From positions 1 to 5,638 of the forward strand of contig JALZWD010000238.1 of assembly GCA_023300365.1 (NCBI GenBank): a DNA stretch of 5,638 bases, read 5' to 3'. The stretch comes from Flavimaricola sp. Lineage in GTDB: Bacteria; Pseudomonadota; Alphaproteobacteria; Rhodobacterales; Rhodobacteraceae. The notes below the pieces were generated by a model that had not been told where the DNA came from, made no database searches, and was given only the letters and a program-made list of their open reading frames with translations. Both the position numbers and the translations under genes were made by a program. Shown piece after piece: positions 1-4,986 of the stretch. How positions within the stretch are numbered: position 1 is the stretch's first letter; every line of letters begins with the position of its first letter.

Positions 1-143
1 AGCGGCGTGTCGCTGTCGCCGGAGCGCAGGAACAGATCATAGGACGATTTTTGAACCTCAATAAGGTTCGGCATCTCCAAAACTTCACGAATTTTGCCGT
101 AGTATTTACGAAGGCGCTTTTGACCAAGAAATGATTGAGCCAT
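1..143 (-). CDS. rpoB: RNA polymerase beta subunit, N-terminal fragment (cut by window edge)
   Basis: This is the first 47 codons of the DNA-directed RNA polymerase beta subunit, the catalytic-core partner of RpoC that carries the rifampicin pocket further downstream. The visible protein begins [20 protein letters not shown] and continues with [17 protein letters not shown], the hallmark start of alphaproteobacterial RpoB (the MPNLIE-QK-SY motif is widely conserved). The ATG at 143 is chosen because the homology begins exactly there. A GGAG lies upstream at 155-158, with a rather long 11-nt spacer. The rest of this roughly 1380-residue protein lies beyond the left edge. It follows rplL across a 311-bp spacer that contains a terminator, so expression is probably set partly by attenuation. 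Confidence 0.96.
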   Translation of the reverse strand, partial: MAQSFLGQKRLRKYYGKIREVLEMPNLIEVQKSSYDLFLRSGDSDTP

Positions 144-168
144 GTGTGCCGGGTCTCCATAATGTCAG

Positions 169-282
169 AAACGCGCTCTGGCTGGGTCACCAAAACGCGT
201 CCGATTTACGGCAGGGTCGCTTCTATTCCTGAGATGCGCCCAAGCATCTCTCTCGAAGCGGCAACTTACCTGTCAAAACGCG
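169..282 (-). repeat. Three dispersed CGCGTTT repeats in the rpoB leader
   Basis: On the coding strand, CGCGTTT occurs at 282-276, 199-193 and 175-169. Two copies extend to the exact 9-mer CGCGTTTTG (282-274 and 199-191). Each copy is followed closely by a TGAC: TTTTGACAGG, TTTTGGTGACC and TTTCTGACAT. The function is unknown. They could be protein-binding sites or chance in a short leader. Confidence 0.4.
231..250 (-). other. Hairpin in the rpoB leader
   Basis: GAGATGC (231-237) and GCATCTC (244-250) form a perfect 7-bp stem with a 6-nt loop. No T-run follows on either strand, so it is not an intrinsic terminator. It could be an RNA processing or stabilising element about 90 nt before the rpoB start. 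Confidence 0.5.
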
Positions 283-398
283 CACAATAGGCGCTTTGAG
301 AGATAAGCATTCGTTCTATTTCAATAATTGCTGTGCTAACTCCTGCCCCACAGGTTGTGCAGTTATGACAGATTCGGCGGAACTTCAAGGTCCGGGTT

Positions 399-432
399 AA
401 AAAAGCCCGGGCTGCGCAATGGCGACCCGGGC
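399..432 (-). terminator. Intrinsic terminator/attenuator between rplL and rpoB
   Basis: On the coding strand GCCCGGG (432-426) pairs with CCCGGGC (411-405), giving a 7-bp all-G/C stem with a 14-nt loop. It is followed directly by six Ts (404-399). It begins 22 nt after the rplL stop codon. This is a textbook Rho-independent signal. Because rpoB follows without a clear promoter, it most likely acts as a partial terminator that lowers rpoB relative to the abundant L12 mRNA, as the E. coli rplL–rpoB attenuator does. A further CCCGG lies just downstream (396-392) and could compete for pairing. Confidence 0.8.
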
Positions 433-454
433 AATTTGATCAAGGTGATCTGGC

Positions 455-829
455 TTAGGCCAGCTCGACCTCGGCGCCAGCTGCTTCCAGCTTGCCTTTG
501 ATGTCTTCGGCTTCTGCCTTGTCGACACCTTCTTTGATTTTGCCGCCAGCTTCGACCAAGTCTTTGGCTTCTTTCAGGCCAAGACCAGTGATGCCGCGAA
601 CTTCTTTGATCACGTTGATCTTCTGAGCGCCGGCGTTCTTAAGAACAACGTCGAACTCAGTTTTCTCTTCTGCTGCACCGCCGGCATCGCCTGCGCCGCC
701 AGCCATCATCACAGCGCCGCCAGCGGCGGGCTCGATGCCATACTCGTCTTTGAGGATGGTTTTCAGTTCTTGTGCTTCGAGAAGTGTCAAACCGACAATC
801 GACTCAGCAAGTTTTTTCAGATCAGCCAT
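455..829 (-). CDS. rplL: 50S ribosomal protein L7/L12
   Basis: L7/L12 is the multi-copy stalk protein of the large subunit. It recruits and activates translational GTPases (EF-Tu, EF-G, IF2) and is tethered to L10. The 124-residue product has the normal length and three-part layout. The N-terminal dimerisation helices (about 1-33) contain [21 protein letters not shown] flexible Gly/Ala-rich hinge (about 34-53) includes an unusual VMM. The C-terminal factor-binding domain (about 54-124) carries EKTEFDVVL and [20 protein letters not shown]. The ATG is supported by GGAG at 838-841 with an 8-nt spacer. It lies 75 bp downstream of rplJ in the same operon, behind a G/C hairpin, which fits the need to make more L12 than L10. 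A terminator follows immediately. Confidence 0.98.
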   Translation of the reverse strand: MADLKKLAESIVGLTLLEAQELKTILKDEYGIEPAAGGAVMMAGGAGDAGGAAEEKTEFDVVLKNAGAQKINVIKEVRGITGLGLKEAKDLVEAGGKIKEGVDKAEAEDIKGKLEAAGAEVELA

Positions 830-867
830 TTTATGGGCTCCATTTGATTTATGTGTGTTCCAGCATC

Positions 868-884
868 GGGGCGACAGACGCCCC
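868..884 (-). other. Hairpin in the rplJ–rplL spacer
   Basis: GGGGCG (868-873) and CGCCCC (879-884) form a 6-bp G/C stem with a 5-nt loop, midway between the rplJ stop and the rplL ribosome-binding site. No T-run follows on the coding strand. It may protect or separate the rplL message so that L12 is translated at a higher rate. That role is inferred. Confidence 0.5.
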
Positions 885-904
885 AGCCGACAATTCGGTT
901 TCGC

Positions 905-1417
905 TTATGCAGCTTTCTCTTCGATCGTTGAGAGAATGCTCGCGATGTTCGAAGCAGGCGCGCCAATGGCCCCAGCAATGTTCGAAGCAGGTGCACCAAT
1001 ACAACCCGCGATCGAAGCAATAAGCTCCTCACGGCTTGGCATGGCTGCAACGGCTTTGACACCAGCAGGATCCAACGCGTTCTCACCCATTGCACCACCA
1101 AGAATAACGAGCTTTTCGTTATCCTTAGAGTACTCCTGAACCACTTTCGCCGCAGCGACAGGGTCTTCGGAATAGGAAAGAACGGTCATGCCCGTCAGGA
1201 AATCAGCGATGCTTGCGCAGGGCTGACCCTCAAGGGCGATTTTGGCGAGCTTGTTCTTGGCAACGCGCACAGACCCACCCGCATCACGCATTTTCGCGCG
1301 CAGGTCCTGCATATCCGAAACGGTCATGCCTTCGTAGTGGGCAACCACAACGACGCCAGAGCTTTCGAAGATTTGGCCGAGTTCCTCGACCACTTTCTCT
1401 TTCTGGGCTCTATCCAC
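905..1417 (-). CDS. rplJ: 50S ribosomal protein L10
   Basis: L10 anchors the L12 dimers to 23S rRNA next to L11 and forms the base of the L12 stalk. With L12 it usually represses its own mRNA. The start chosen is GTG at 1417. The protein then begins (M)[20 protein letters not shown], where L10 homology begins, and GGAG (1428-1425) sits 7 nt upstream. The frame stays open to a TTG at 1468, but that extension looks like structured leader RNA. The product is 170 residues, normal for the family. The rRNA-binding N-terminal domain includes [19 protein letters not shown] and [16 protein letters not shown]. The C-terminal helix (about 131-170) carries two almost identical 11-residue units, [11 protein letters not shown] and [11 protein letters not shown], followed by a third diverged segment. 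Confidence 0.96.
   Translation of the reverse strand: MDRAQKEKVVEELGQIFESSGVVVVAHYEGMTVSDMQDLRAKMRDAGGSVRVAKNKLAKIALEGQPCASIADFLTGMTVLSYSEDPVAAAKVVQEYSKDNEKLVILGGAMGENALDPAGVKAVAAMPSREELIASIAGCIGAPASNIAGAIGAPASNIASILSTIEEKAA
941..1006 (-). repeat. 33-bp tandem duplication inside rplJ (L12-binding helix)
   Basis: Bases 1006-974 and 973-941 encode [11 protein letters not shown] and [11 protein letters not shown]. The two DNA units agree at 25 of 33 positions, with most differences at third codon positions. In the L10 family this helix is built of segments of 10-11 residues, and each binds one L12 dimer. The repeat therefore lies in a functionally periodic region and is not random slippage. Confidence 0.85.
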
Positions 1418-1528
1418 AGTTTCACTCCAAGTTTGGGGTTTCCCCCGGCTCAATTTTGCCAGACCCAACGGGCCAAGCAGTCACAGTCCGCAGTTATGAG
1501 GAGAGCCAGTGAAACGAGGAGAGCCTCG
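1418..1528 (-). promoter_or_regulatory. Structured rplJ leader, candidate L10 autoregulatory element
   Basis: On the coding strand GTTTCACT (1515-1508) is an exact complement of AGTGAAAC (1426-1419), which overlaps the end of the rplJ Shine-Dalgarno and reaches to 2 nt before the GTG. Between the arms lie two hairpins. One is GGCCC–GTT–GGGTC (1474-1462, one G·U pair). The other is GGGG–GAAA–CCCC (1446-1435) with a GNRA tetraloop. A third, CGAGG–CTCT–CCTCG (1528-1515), lies just upstream and overlaps the pairing arm by one base. The whole resembles a branched leader in which the start site can be hidden. L10 leaders that bind L10–L12 are known across bacteria. Assignment to that family is inferred from position and shape. 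Confidence 0.55.
1498..1525 (-). repeat. Direct repeat GGCTCTCCTC x2 in the rplJ leader
   Basis: The 10-mer GGCTCTCCTC occurs at 1525-1516 and 1507-1498 on the coding strand, flanking the GTTTCACT pairing arm. Each copy contains CTCC, which could pair with the GGAG of the rplJ ribosome-binding site. It may provide an alternative pairing partner. Confidence 0.5.
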
Positions 1529-1639
1529 CAAAATCCGGTCTTTCTCATCTCGGGCAGGAATTATGAAGGCAACCTTCACCCACCGTCTCGGACGAATGCA
1601 CAACGATTTGGTCGAATCCCCAACCGCAGTACGAGAGCG

Positions 1640-1668
1640 TAACTAGTTGCATGGTCGTGTGTTGCCAA
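1640..1668 (-). promoter_or_regulatory. Weak candidate promoter for rplJ
   Basis: TTGGCA (1668-1663, five of six matches to TTGACA) is followed after 17 nt by TAGTTA (1645-1640), a poor -10. A transcript from here would have a leader of about 220 nt covering the structured element. An alternative -10, TATACA (1690-1685), has no good -35. Only tentative. Confidence 0.22.
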
Positions 1669-1750
1669 CCCCTTTTTGCGATCTTGTATAGAGTGATAGA
1701 TAGTCACAGACGGCGCGCATGCGCCTGTTCTTTAAGTGCAATTGTGAAAG

Positions 1751-1785
1751 GCCAGCTATGGCTGGCTCAGAGCCACGCAGGCGTG
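1751..1785. other. Cluster of competing hairpins
   Basis: GCCAGC (1751-1756) pairs with GCTGGC (1761-1766) around TATG. TGGCT (1763-1767) can instead pair with AGCCA (1771-1775). CACGC (1774-1778) can fold on GCGTG (1781-1785). The first two share bases and exclude each other. Read on the minus strand, the first stem is followed by CTTTC, too weak a T-run to call a terminator. The role is unknown. Confidence 0.4.
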
Positions 1786-1969
1786 CCCACCCAACAAAGC
1801 CCATCGACTTTGTCAAAAACAGCCGTACCGAAAACCAAAGAGAGGCAAAGCGCTAGGGAACACATTGCCTACCTGTGTTGTGGGATCGCTTTGTGGCCGC
1901 CTGAACGCAATCGTTCGGTTCAATCGATGATTCTTTCCAGCGATTTTCGCATTTTTCTCATTTGCCGAA

Positions 1970-1983
1970 GGTCATTCATGACC
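1970..1983. promoter_or_regulatory. Interrupted palindrome GGTCAT-N2-ATGACC, possible operator
   Basis: Perfect 6-bp half-sites are separated by 2 bp, a shape typical of a dimeric regulator site. It lies 287 bp before the porin start and about 550 bp before the rplJ start. The regulator is not identifiable from this window. Confidence 0.3.
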
Positions 1984-2270
1984 ACCCTTACAATTTGGGT
2001 TTACCTGAAACGGGAACCTCAGGAAAAACTGTTACCAAAAAGATGCTACCACTCCCAAGCAGATCACGAGAAAAGTGATCGAAAGCGTAAAAAAATACAT
2101 TCTAAAACAATGGCTTAATAAAAATGTGTCACAAAGCCATCCAACTATCCCTGCCTAAACAACGTTTATCACTTTTTAAGGAAGAAAGTTGAATTGTAGG
2201 TCTCGCGGAAGCAGCGAAAATCACATTACCTTGGGACGCAAGTCGCGTTCCGTGTGAACGGAGACCACAT

Positions 2271-3413
2271 ATGAGAAACTTTATTAGAAGCACCACTGGA
2301 TTGGCGTGCTGGTTGGCGTTCGCGCACACGGCCACCGCACAATCCGCAGATGATTTCGCTCAGCTGCAAGAGCGGGTCAATCAACTCGAAGCCCAACAGG
2401 GCCAGCGGCCGCAGTTCGGCCTTGGAAGCAATACAACCATCGATATTTATGGTTTTGTGCGCGCTGAAGCATTTTACGATTTCGACTTCGCGCAAGGCGA
2501 CTTGAGCCGCGCCGGCCGCGTTGGCGACACAGCCTTTGCAACCGACGGCGAGTTTGACACCTCTGTGCGTGTTTCCCGCTTTGGTATTCGCTCTTCAACA
2601 GATTCGGACATCGGGACCATTGGAACACAGCTCGAATTTGACCTGTTTGGGTCGGGCGGAGACGACAGCGGCTCGCCAAACCTTCGTCTTCGGCATGCAA
2701 ACGTGACGATTGGCGATAGCCTGCTGCTTGGTCAGTTTTGGACAAACTTTATGCCGCTCGTTCACTATCCGGGCACCGCAGACTTTAATGGCCCTGTAGG
2801 GATTTCATTCGCTCGAGTTGCGCAGGTCCGTTATTCTTATGACGCAGGCAACGGTCTTCAGTTTTCTGGATCTATCGAAGAACAGAATGGCGGCGGATCA
2901 GATCCTGTTGTAACGGCCGCAGCATTCTACGACGGTGGAAGCTACTCATTGCGCGCAGCAGTCATCGCTGGCGAATTTGAAGATACCGCAGGCACGAGCC
3001 TAACAACCGCGGGCTATACCTTGTCGGGTAGCGTTACACCGTGGCAGGGCGCAACAATCGCTGCGACCTATACGTCTGGCGACGGCCTCGGCAACCTATT
3101 GATCGGTGGCGGTAACCGGTCCGTAGCTGGCGAAGAAAACGAATCCGACTCCTTTACAATTGCCTACAATCAGGAACTCAGTGATCAGCTCGAGCTTGCG
3201 CTCGCTTATGGTTACGAGGACTATGATTTGCTGACAGATATTGGTGCATCCGGAAACGCGTTTGATCAATTGGAAAGCGTTCACGCAACGCTGTTCTATC
3301 GCCCAGTTGAAAGCCTGACCCTTGCTGCAGAATACATCTACATCGAAAGCAGCAGCCAAGGCTTTGAAGCCGATGCGGATCGCATTGGTTTGTCAGCGAC
3401 CTACAGCTTCTGA
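2271..3413 (+). CDS. DcaP-like trimeric outer-membrane porin
   Basis: The product is a 380-residue outer-membrane beta-barrel resembling the DcaP family. The characterised Acinetobacter members are trimeric channels for dicarboxylic acids and related anions, but the substrate here is unknown. Residues 1-23 look like a signal peptide (two Arg early, hydrophobic core, ATA before Gln24). Residues 27-43 form a short coiled coil with heptad positions F29, L32, V36 and L39, like the periplasmic coiled coil of DcaP. The barrel starts at IDIYGFVRAEAFYDFD (57-71). Family-like motifs are VRVSRFGIRS (98-107), LEFDLFG (120-126), LRLRHANVTIGDSLLLGQFW (137-156) and the GPVGIS stretch. The chain ends LSATYSF, the terminal Phe used for barrel assembly. 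ATG 2271 has GGAG at 2260-2263. It converges on rplA, ends before two terminators, and separates rplA from rplJ. Confidence 0.85.
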   Translation: MRNFIRSTTGLACWLAFAHTATAQSADDFAQLQERVNQLEAQQGQRPQFGLGSNTTIDIYGFVRAEAFYDFDFAQGDLSRAGRVGDTAFATDGEFDTSVRVSRFGIRSSTDSDIGTIGTQLEFDLFGSGGDDSGSPNLRLRHANVTIGDSLLLGQFWTNFMPLVHYPGTADFNGPVGISFARVAQVRYSYDAGNGLQFSGSIEEQNGGGSDPVVTAAAFYDGGSYSLRAAVIAGEFEDTAGTSLTTAGYTLSGSVTPWQGATIAATYTSGDGLGNLLIGGGNRSVAGEENESDSFTIAYNQELSDQLELALAYGYEDYDLLTDIGASGNAFDQLESVHATLFYRPVESLTLAAEYIYIESSSQGFEADADRIGLSATYSF

Positions 3414-3481
3414 TGCATAACCGTACGAAATAGACGCTTATTTTCTCTCGTTTTGCATTCCTGAGGAACTATCCAGCGCCT

Positions 3482-3517
3482 ATAATGGCCAGTCTTCGGA
3501 CTGGCCATTGTTTCGTT
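3482..3517 (+). terminator. Porin-gene terminator with UUCG tetraloop
   Basis: AATGGCCAGTC (3484-3494) and GACTGGCCATT (3499-3509) form a perfect 11-bp stem closed by C(TTCG)G, the very stable UUCG tetraloop. One G·U and one A-U pair extend the base to 3482/3511. The following TTCGTTC is only moderately T-rich. It lies about 70 nt after the porin stop. Confidence 0.75.
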
Positions 3518-3574
3518 CAGAAAGCTCTACGTCGGACATTGCCGAACAAACTATGGCAAACCCCGCTAAGACAC

Positions 3575-3606
3575 AAAAAAGGCGCGCCTTATTGGCGCGC
3601 CTTTTT
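3575..3606. terminator. Bidirectional intrinsic terminator between convergent porin and rplA
   Basis: GGCGCGCC (3581-3588) pairs with GGCGCGCC (3594-3601) around the loop TTATT. Six As precede (3575-3580) and five Ts follow (3602-3606). Both strands therefore show a G/C stem followed by a T-run. It can stop the porin transcript rightwards and the nusG–rplK–rplA transcript leftwards, 34 nt after the rplA stop. Confidence 0.92.
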
Positions 3607-3639
3607 CTGTTAGCTTACTAGATCAGATCCGAAAAAAGA

Positions 3640-4341
3640 TCACTCGTTGCCAGTTGCGTTGTCGACGTTAAGCGAAACGCCTGGGCCCATAGTCGAGCTG
3701 ATAGCGATCTTTTTCATGTATGTACCCTTGGCACCCGATGGCTTGGCCTTTTGAACCGCATCAACAAACGCCATTACGTTCTCTTCGATCTTCTTGGCGC
3801 TAAAGCTCGCTTTGCCAATACCTGCATGCACAACGCCAGCTTTCTCGGCCTTGAACTGAACCTGACCGCCTTTTGCGGCTTCAACAGCCTCTTTGACATC
3901 CATTGTCACCGTACCAACCCGTGGGTTTGGCATCAGGTTGCGTGGTCCAAGAACCTTACCCAAGCGGCCAACGACGGCCATCATGTCAGGTGTCGCGATA
4001 CACCGATCAAAATCGATGGTGCCACCTTGGACGGTTTCCATCAGATCCTCTGCGCCAACGATATCCGCGCCAGCCGCTTTGGCCTCATCGGCCTTTTCGC
4101 CGCGTGCAAAAACAGCAACGCGAACGGTCTTGCCTGTGCCGTTCGGCAACGAAACCGTACCACGAACCATTTGGTCTGCGTGGCGTGGATCAATACCCAA
4201 CTGAAGCGAGATCTCTATGGTTTCGTCGAACTTGGCCACGGCATGGGTTTTCACCAGCTCCACAGCTTCGGTTACGGCGATGTTGTGCTTGCCTTCAAAG
4301 GCGTCGCGTGCGGCGCGTGTGCGCTTTCCAAGCTTTGCCAT
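3640..4341 (-). CDS. rplA: 50S ribosomal protein L1
   Basis: L1 binds 23S rRNA helices 76-78 and forms the mobile L1 stalk that handles the exiting tRNA. In many bacteria it also represses the rplK–rplA mRNA. The product has 233 residues, the usual length. The two-domain fold is recognisable: domain I from about residues 1-66 and 160-233, domain II in between. Conserved stretches include [20 protein letters not shown] (37-56), the family signature [16 protein letters not shown] (125-140), and STMGPG (216-221) in the rRNA-binding face. The ATG at 4341 directly abuts the rplK TAA with no gap. Its GAGG (4353-4350) lies inside the last codons of rplK with an 8-nt spacer, so the two are probably translationally coupled. 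It is the last gene of its transcript, closed by the bidirectional terminator. Confidence 0.98.
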   Translation of the reverse strand: MAKLGKRTRAARDAFEGKHNIAVTEAVELVKTHAVAKFDETIEISLQLGIDPRHADQMVRGTVSLPNGTGKTVRVAVFARGEKADEAKAAGADIVGAEDLMETVQGGTIDFDRCIATPDMMAVVGRLGKVLGPRNLMPNPRVGTVTMDVKEAVEAAKGGQVQFKAEKAGVVHAGIGKASFSAKKIEENVMAFVDAVQKAKPSGAKGTYMKKIAISSTMGPGVSLNVDNATGNE

Positions 4342-4785
4342 TTACTTAACCTCGATACCCATGGAACGGGCAGAACCCATTACCGTTTGCATTGCACCTT
4401 CAATGGACGTCGCATTGAGGTCAGCCATTTTGGCTTCGGCGATCTCGCGCACTTGCTTCATCGAAACAGATGCAACGATTTTCTTGCCTGGCTCGGGCGA
4501 ACCTTGCGGACGGTTACGTTTGCCAACAGGCTTAAGGCCAGCGGCCTTCTTGAGGTAGTAAGATGCGGGCGCCGACTTGGTCTCAAAGCTAAAGGACTTG
4601 TCCTGATAATAGCTGATCACAGTTGGGATTGGGCCTTCGGATTCTTGCGTCTTGGCGTTGAATGCCTTGCAAAATTCCATGATGTTGATGCCGCGCTGAC
4701 CCAGTGCTGGGCCTACGGGCGGGGATGGATTTGCCTGACCGGCAGGGATCTGCAGCTTAAGCTGCCCCACGAGCTTCTTGGCCAT
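4342..4785 (-). CDS. rplK: 50S ribosomal protein L11
   Basis: L11 binds the GTPase-associated centre of 23S rRNA. It takes part in factor binding and, where RelA-type enzymes exist, the stringent response. The 147-residue product shows the N-terminal domain with [20 protein letters not shown] (20-39), including the prolines contacted by thiostrepton, and [13 protein letters not shown]-terminal rRNA-binding domain follows (about 110-147) with [16 protein letters not shown] and the signature [10 protein letters not shown]. It is about five residues longer than E. coli L11, mainly in the inter-domain linker ([18 protein letters not shown]), which I recall as typical of Rhodobacterales. The ATG at 4785 has a full AGGAGG at 4796-4791 with a 5-nt spacer. 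It follows nusG after a 201-bp structured leader and is joined directly to rplA. Confidence 0.98.
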   Translation of the reverse strand: MAKKLVGQLKLQIPAGQANPSPPVGPALGQRGINIMEFCKAFNAKTQESEGPIPTVISYYQDKSFSFETKSAPASYYLKKAAGLKPVGKRNRPQGSPEPGKKIVASVSMKQVREIAEAKMADLNATSIEGAMQTVMGSARSMGIEVK

Positions 4786-4790
4786 GTTGG

Positions 4791-4796
4791 CCTCCT
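4791..4796 (-). promoter_or_regulatory. Consensus Shine-Dalgarno of rplK
   Basis: AGGAGG on the coding strand lies 5 nt before the ATG and follows a run of seven As. It is the strongest ribosome-binding site in the window and sits just after the hairpin at 4806-4833, so that structure could influence access to it. Confidence 0.85.
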
Positions 4797-4805
4797 TTTT
4801 TTACG

Positions 4806-4833
4806 TGTAGGGCGCGGCACGCCGTACCCTACA
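4806..4833 (-). promoter_or_regulatory. Hairpin just before the rplK ribosome-binding site, candidate L1 site
   Basis: TGTAGGG (4833-4827) pairs with CCCTACA (4812-4806). After a U·G and an A·C step, CGG and CCG pair around the loop CGTG. The stem is thus about 11 steps long with an internal irregularity, and ends 9 nt before AGGAGG. No T-run follows. In other bacteria L1 represses this mRNA by binding a leader mimic of its 23S site. That role here is an inference from position. Confidence 0.5.
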
Positions 4834-4842
4834 TCCAATGCT

Positions 4843-4858
4843 CCCCAATCGCTTGGGG
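4843..4858 (-). other. Leader hairpin with GNRA (GCGA) tetraloop
   Basis: On the coding strand CCCCAA–GCGA–TTGGGG forms a 6-bp stem capped by a GNRA-type tetraloop, 9 nt upstream of the candidate L1 hairpin. GNRA loops often serve as tertiary contacts or protein-binding loops. Confidence 0.5.
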
Positions 4859-4880
4859 CGTTCACTTGTGGTCCGGATCA

Positions 4881-4893
4881 AGGCCTCGGGCCT
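4881..4893 (-). other. Short leader hairpin AGGCC/GGCCT
   Basis: A 5-bp G/C-rich stem with a 3-nt loop, third in the row of hairpins between nusG and rplK. Alone it is weak evidence of function. Confidence 0.35.
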
Positions 4894-4957
4894 CTCTCCT
4901 CCCACACACTCAACCCCAATTTTCGGGCGTGAGCGGTTCGCATTCGGCACACCGCAA

Positions 4958-4986
4958 ATATTACGGTCTACCTACCCACCCTTAAA
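4958..4986 (-). promoter_or_regulatory. Very weak candidate promoter upstream of rplK
   Basis: TTTAAG (4986-4981) is followed after 17 nt by TAATAT (4963-4958). Matches to consensus are poor (about three and four of six). It is mentioned because E. coli has a promoter in the same nusG–rplK spacer. The start would give a leader of about 165 nt containing all three hairpins. Confidence 0.2.

Larger units (their letters stand above)
144..398 (-). promoter_or_regulatory. rpoB 5' leader, non-coding
   Basis: These 255 bases between the rplL-distal terminator and the rpoB start carry no credible gene. They contain a 7-bp hairpin (231-250), three copies of CGCGTTT on the coding strand, and a perfect TTGACA at 276-271. 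No good -10 box follows that TTGACA at 16-18 nt (17 nt gives AGAGAG), so a dedicated rpoB promoter cannot be claimed. A weak alternative is TTGAAG (388-383) with TAACTG 17 nt on. In E. coli the equivalent rplL–rpoB spacer is about the same length and holds an attenuator and a processing site. A similar leader role is inferred here. Confidence 0.45.
1529..2270. other. Long divergent intergenic region between rplJ and the porin gene
   Basis: No credible gene is seen in these 742 bases. It should hold the promoters for rplJ (leftward) and for the porin (rightward). It contains a string of short inverted repeats: TGAAGG–CAA–CCTTCA (1564-1578), GGCGC–GCAT–GCGCC (1712-1725), GCCAGC–TATG–GCTGGC (1751-1766), AACACA/TGTGTT (1859-1879), GAACG–CAAT–CGTTC (1903-1916), GGTCAT–TC–ATGACC (1970-1983), GATCAC/GTGATC (2062-2080) and ATGGCTT/AAGCCAT (2110-2140). 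The part from about 2080 to 2190 is A/T-rich, as expected near the porin promoter, but I could not find a convincing -35/-10 pair there. A perfect TTGACA on the minus strand (1816-1811) lacks a matching -10. Confidence 0.6.

Noticed and set aside
1415..1468. 17-codon N-terminal extension of L10 from a TTG at 1468
   Set aside because: The extension does not resemble L10 and coincides with leader hairpins. The GTG at 1417 has a well-spaced GGAG and matches the family start.
1608..1625. T-loop-like GTCGAATCCCC suggesting a tRNA
   Set aside because: No matching acceptor, D or anticodon stems could be found around it on either strand.
1651..2118. 155-codon plus-strand open frame in the rplJ/porin intergenic region
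   Set aside because: No Shine-Dalgarno before the ATG. The translation is rich in Cys, Arg and Ser with no recognisable domain, and the inverted repeats fit regulatory DNA better. Conservation analysis could reopen it.
2271..2339. Lipoprotein signal (Cys13) in the porin
   Set aside because: The residues before Cys13 (G-L-A) fit a lipobox poorly and the hydrophobic stretch continues past it. A cleavage after ATA at residue 23 suits a normal exported barrel.
3481..3486. Perfect TATAAT after the porin gene
   Set aside because: It forms the base of the terminator hairpin and no -35 lies at a workable distance (TTGCAT is 22 nt away).
3751..4932. 393-codon plus-strand open frame opposite rplA, rplK and their leader
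   Set aside because: It is antisense to two certain ribosomal protein genes and the translation (many Cys and His, no domain) is a shadow of their codon use.
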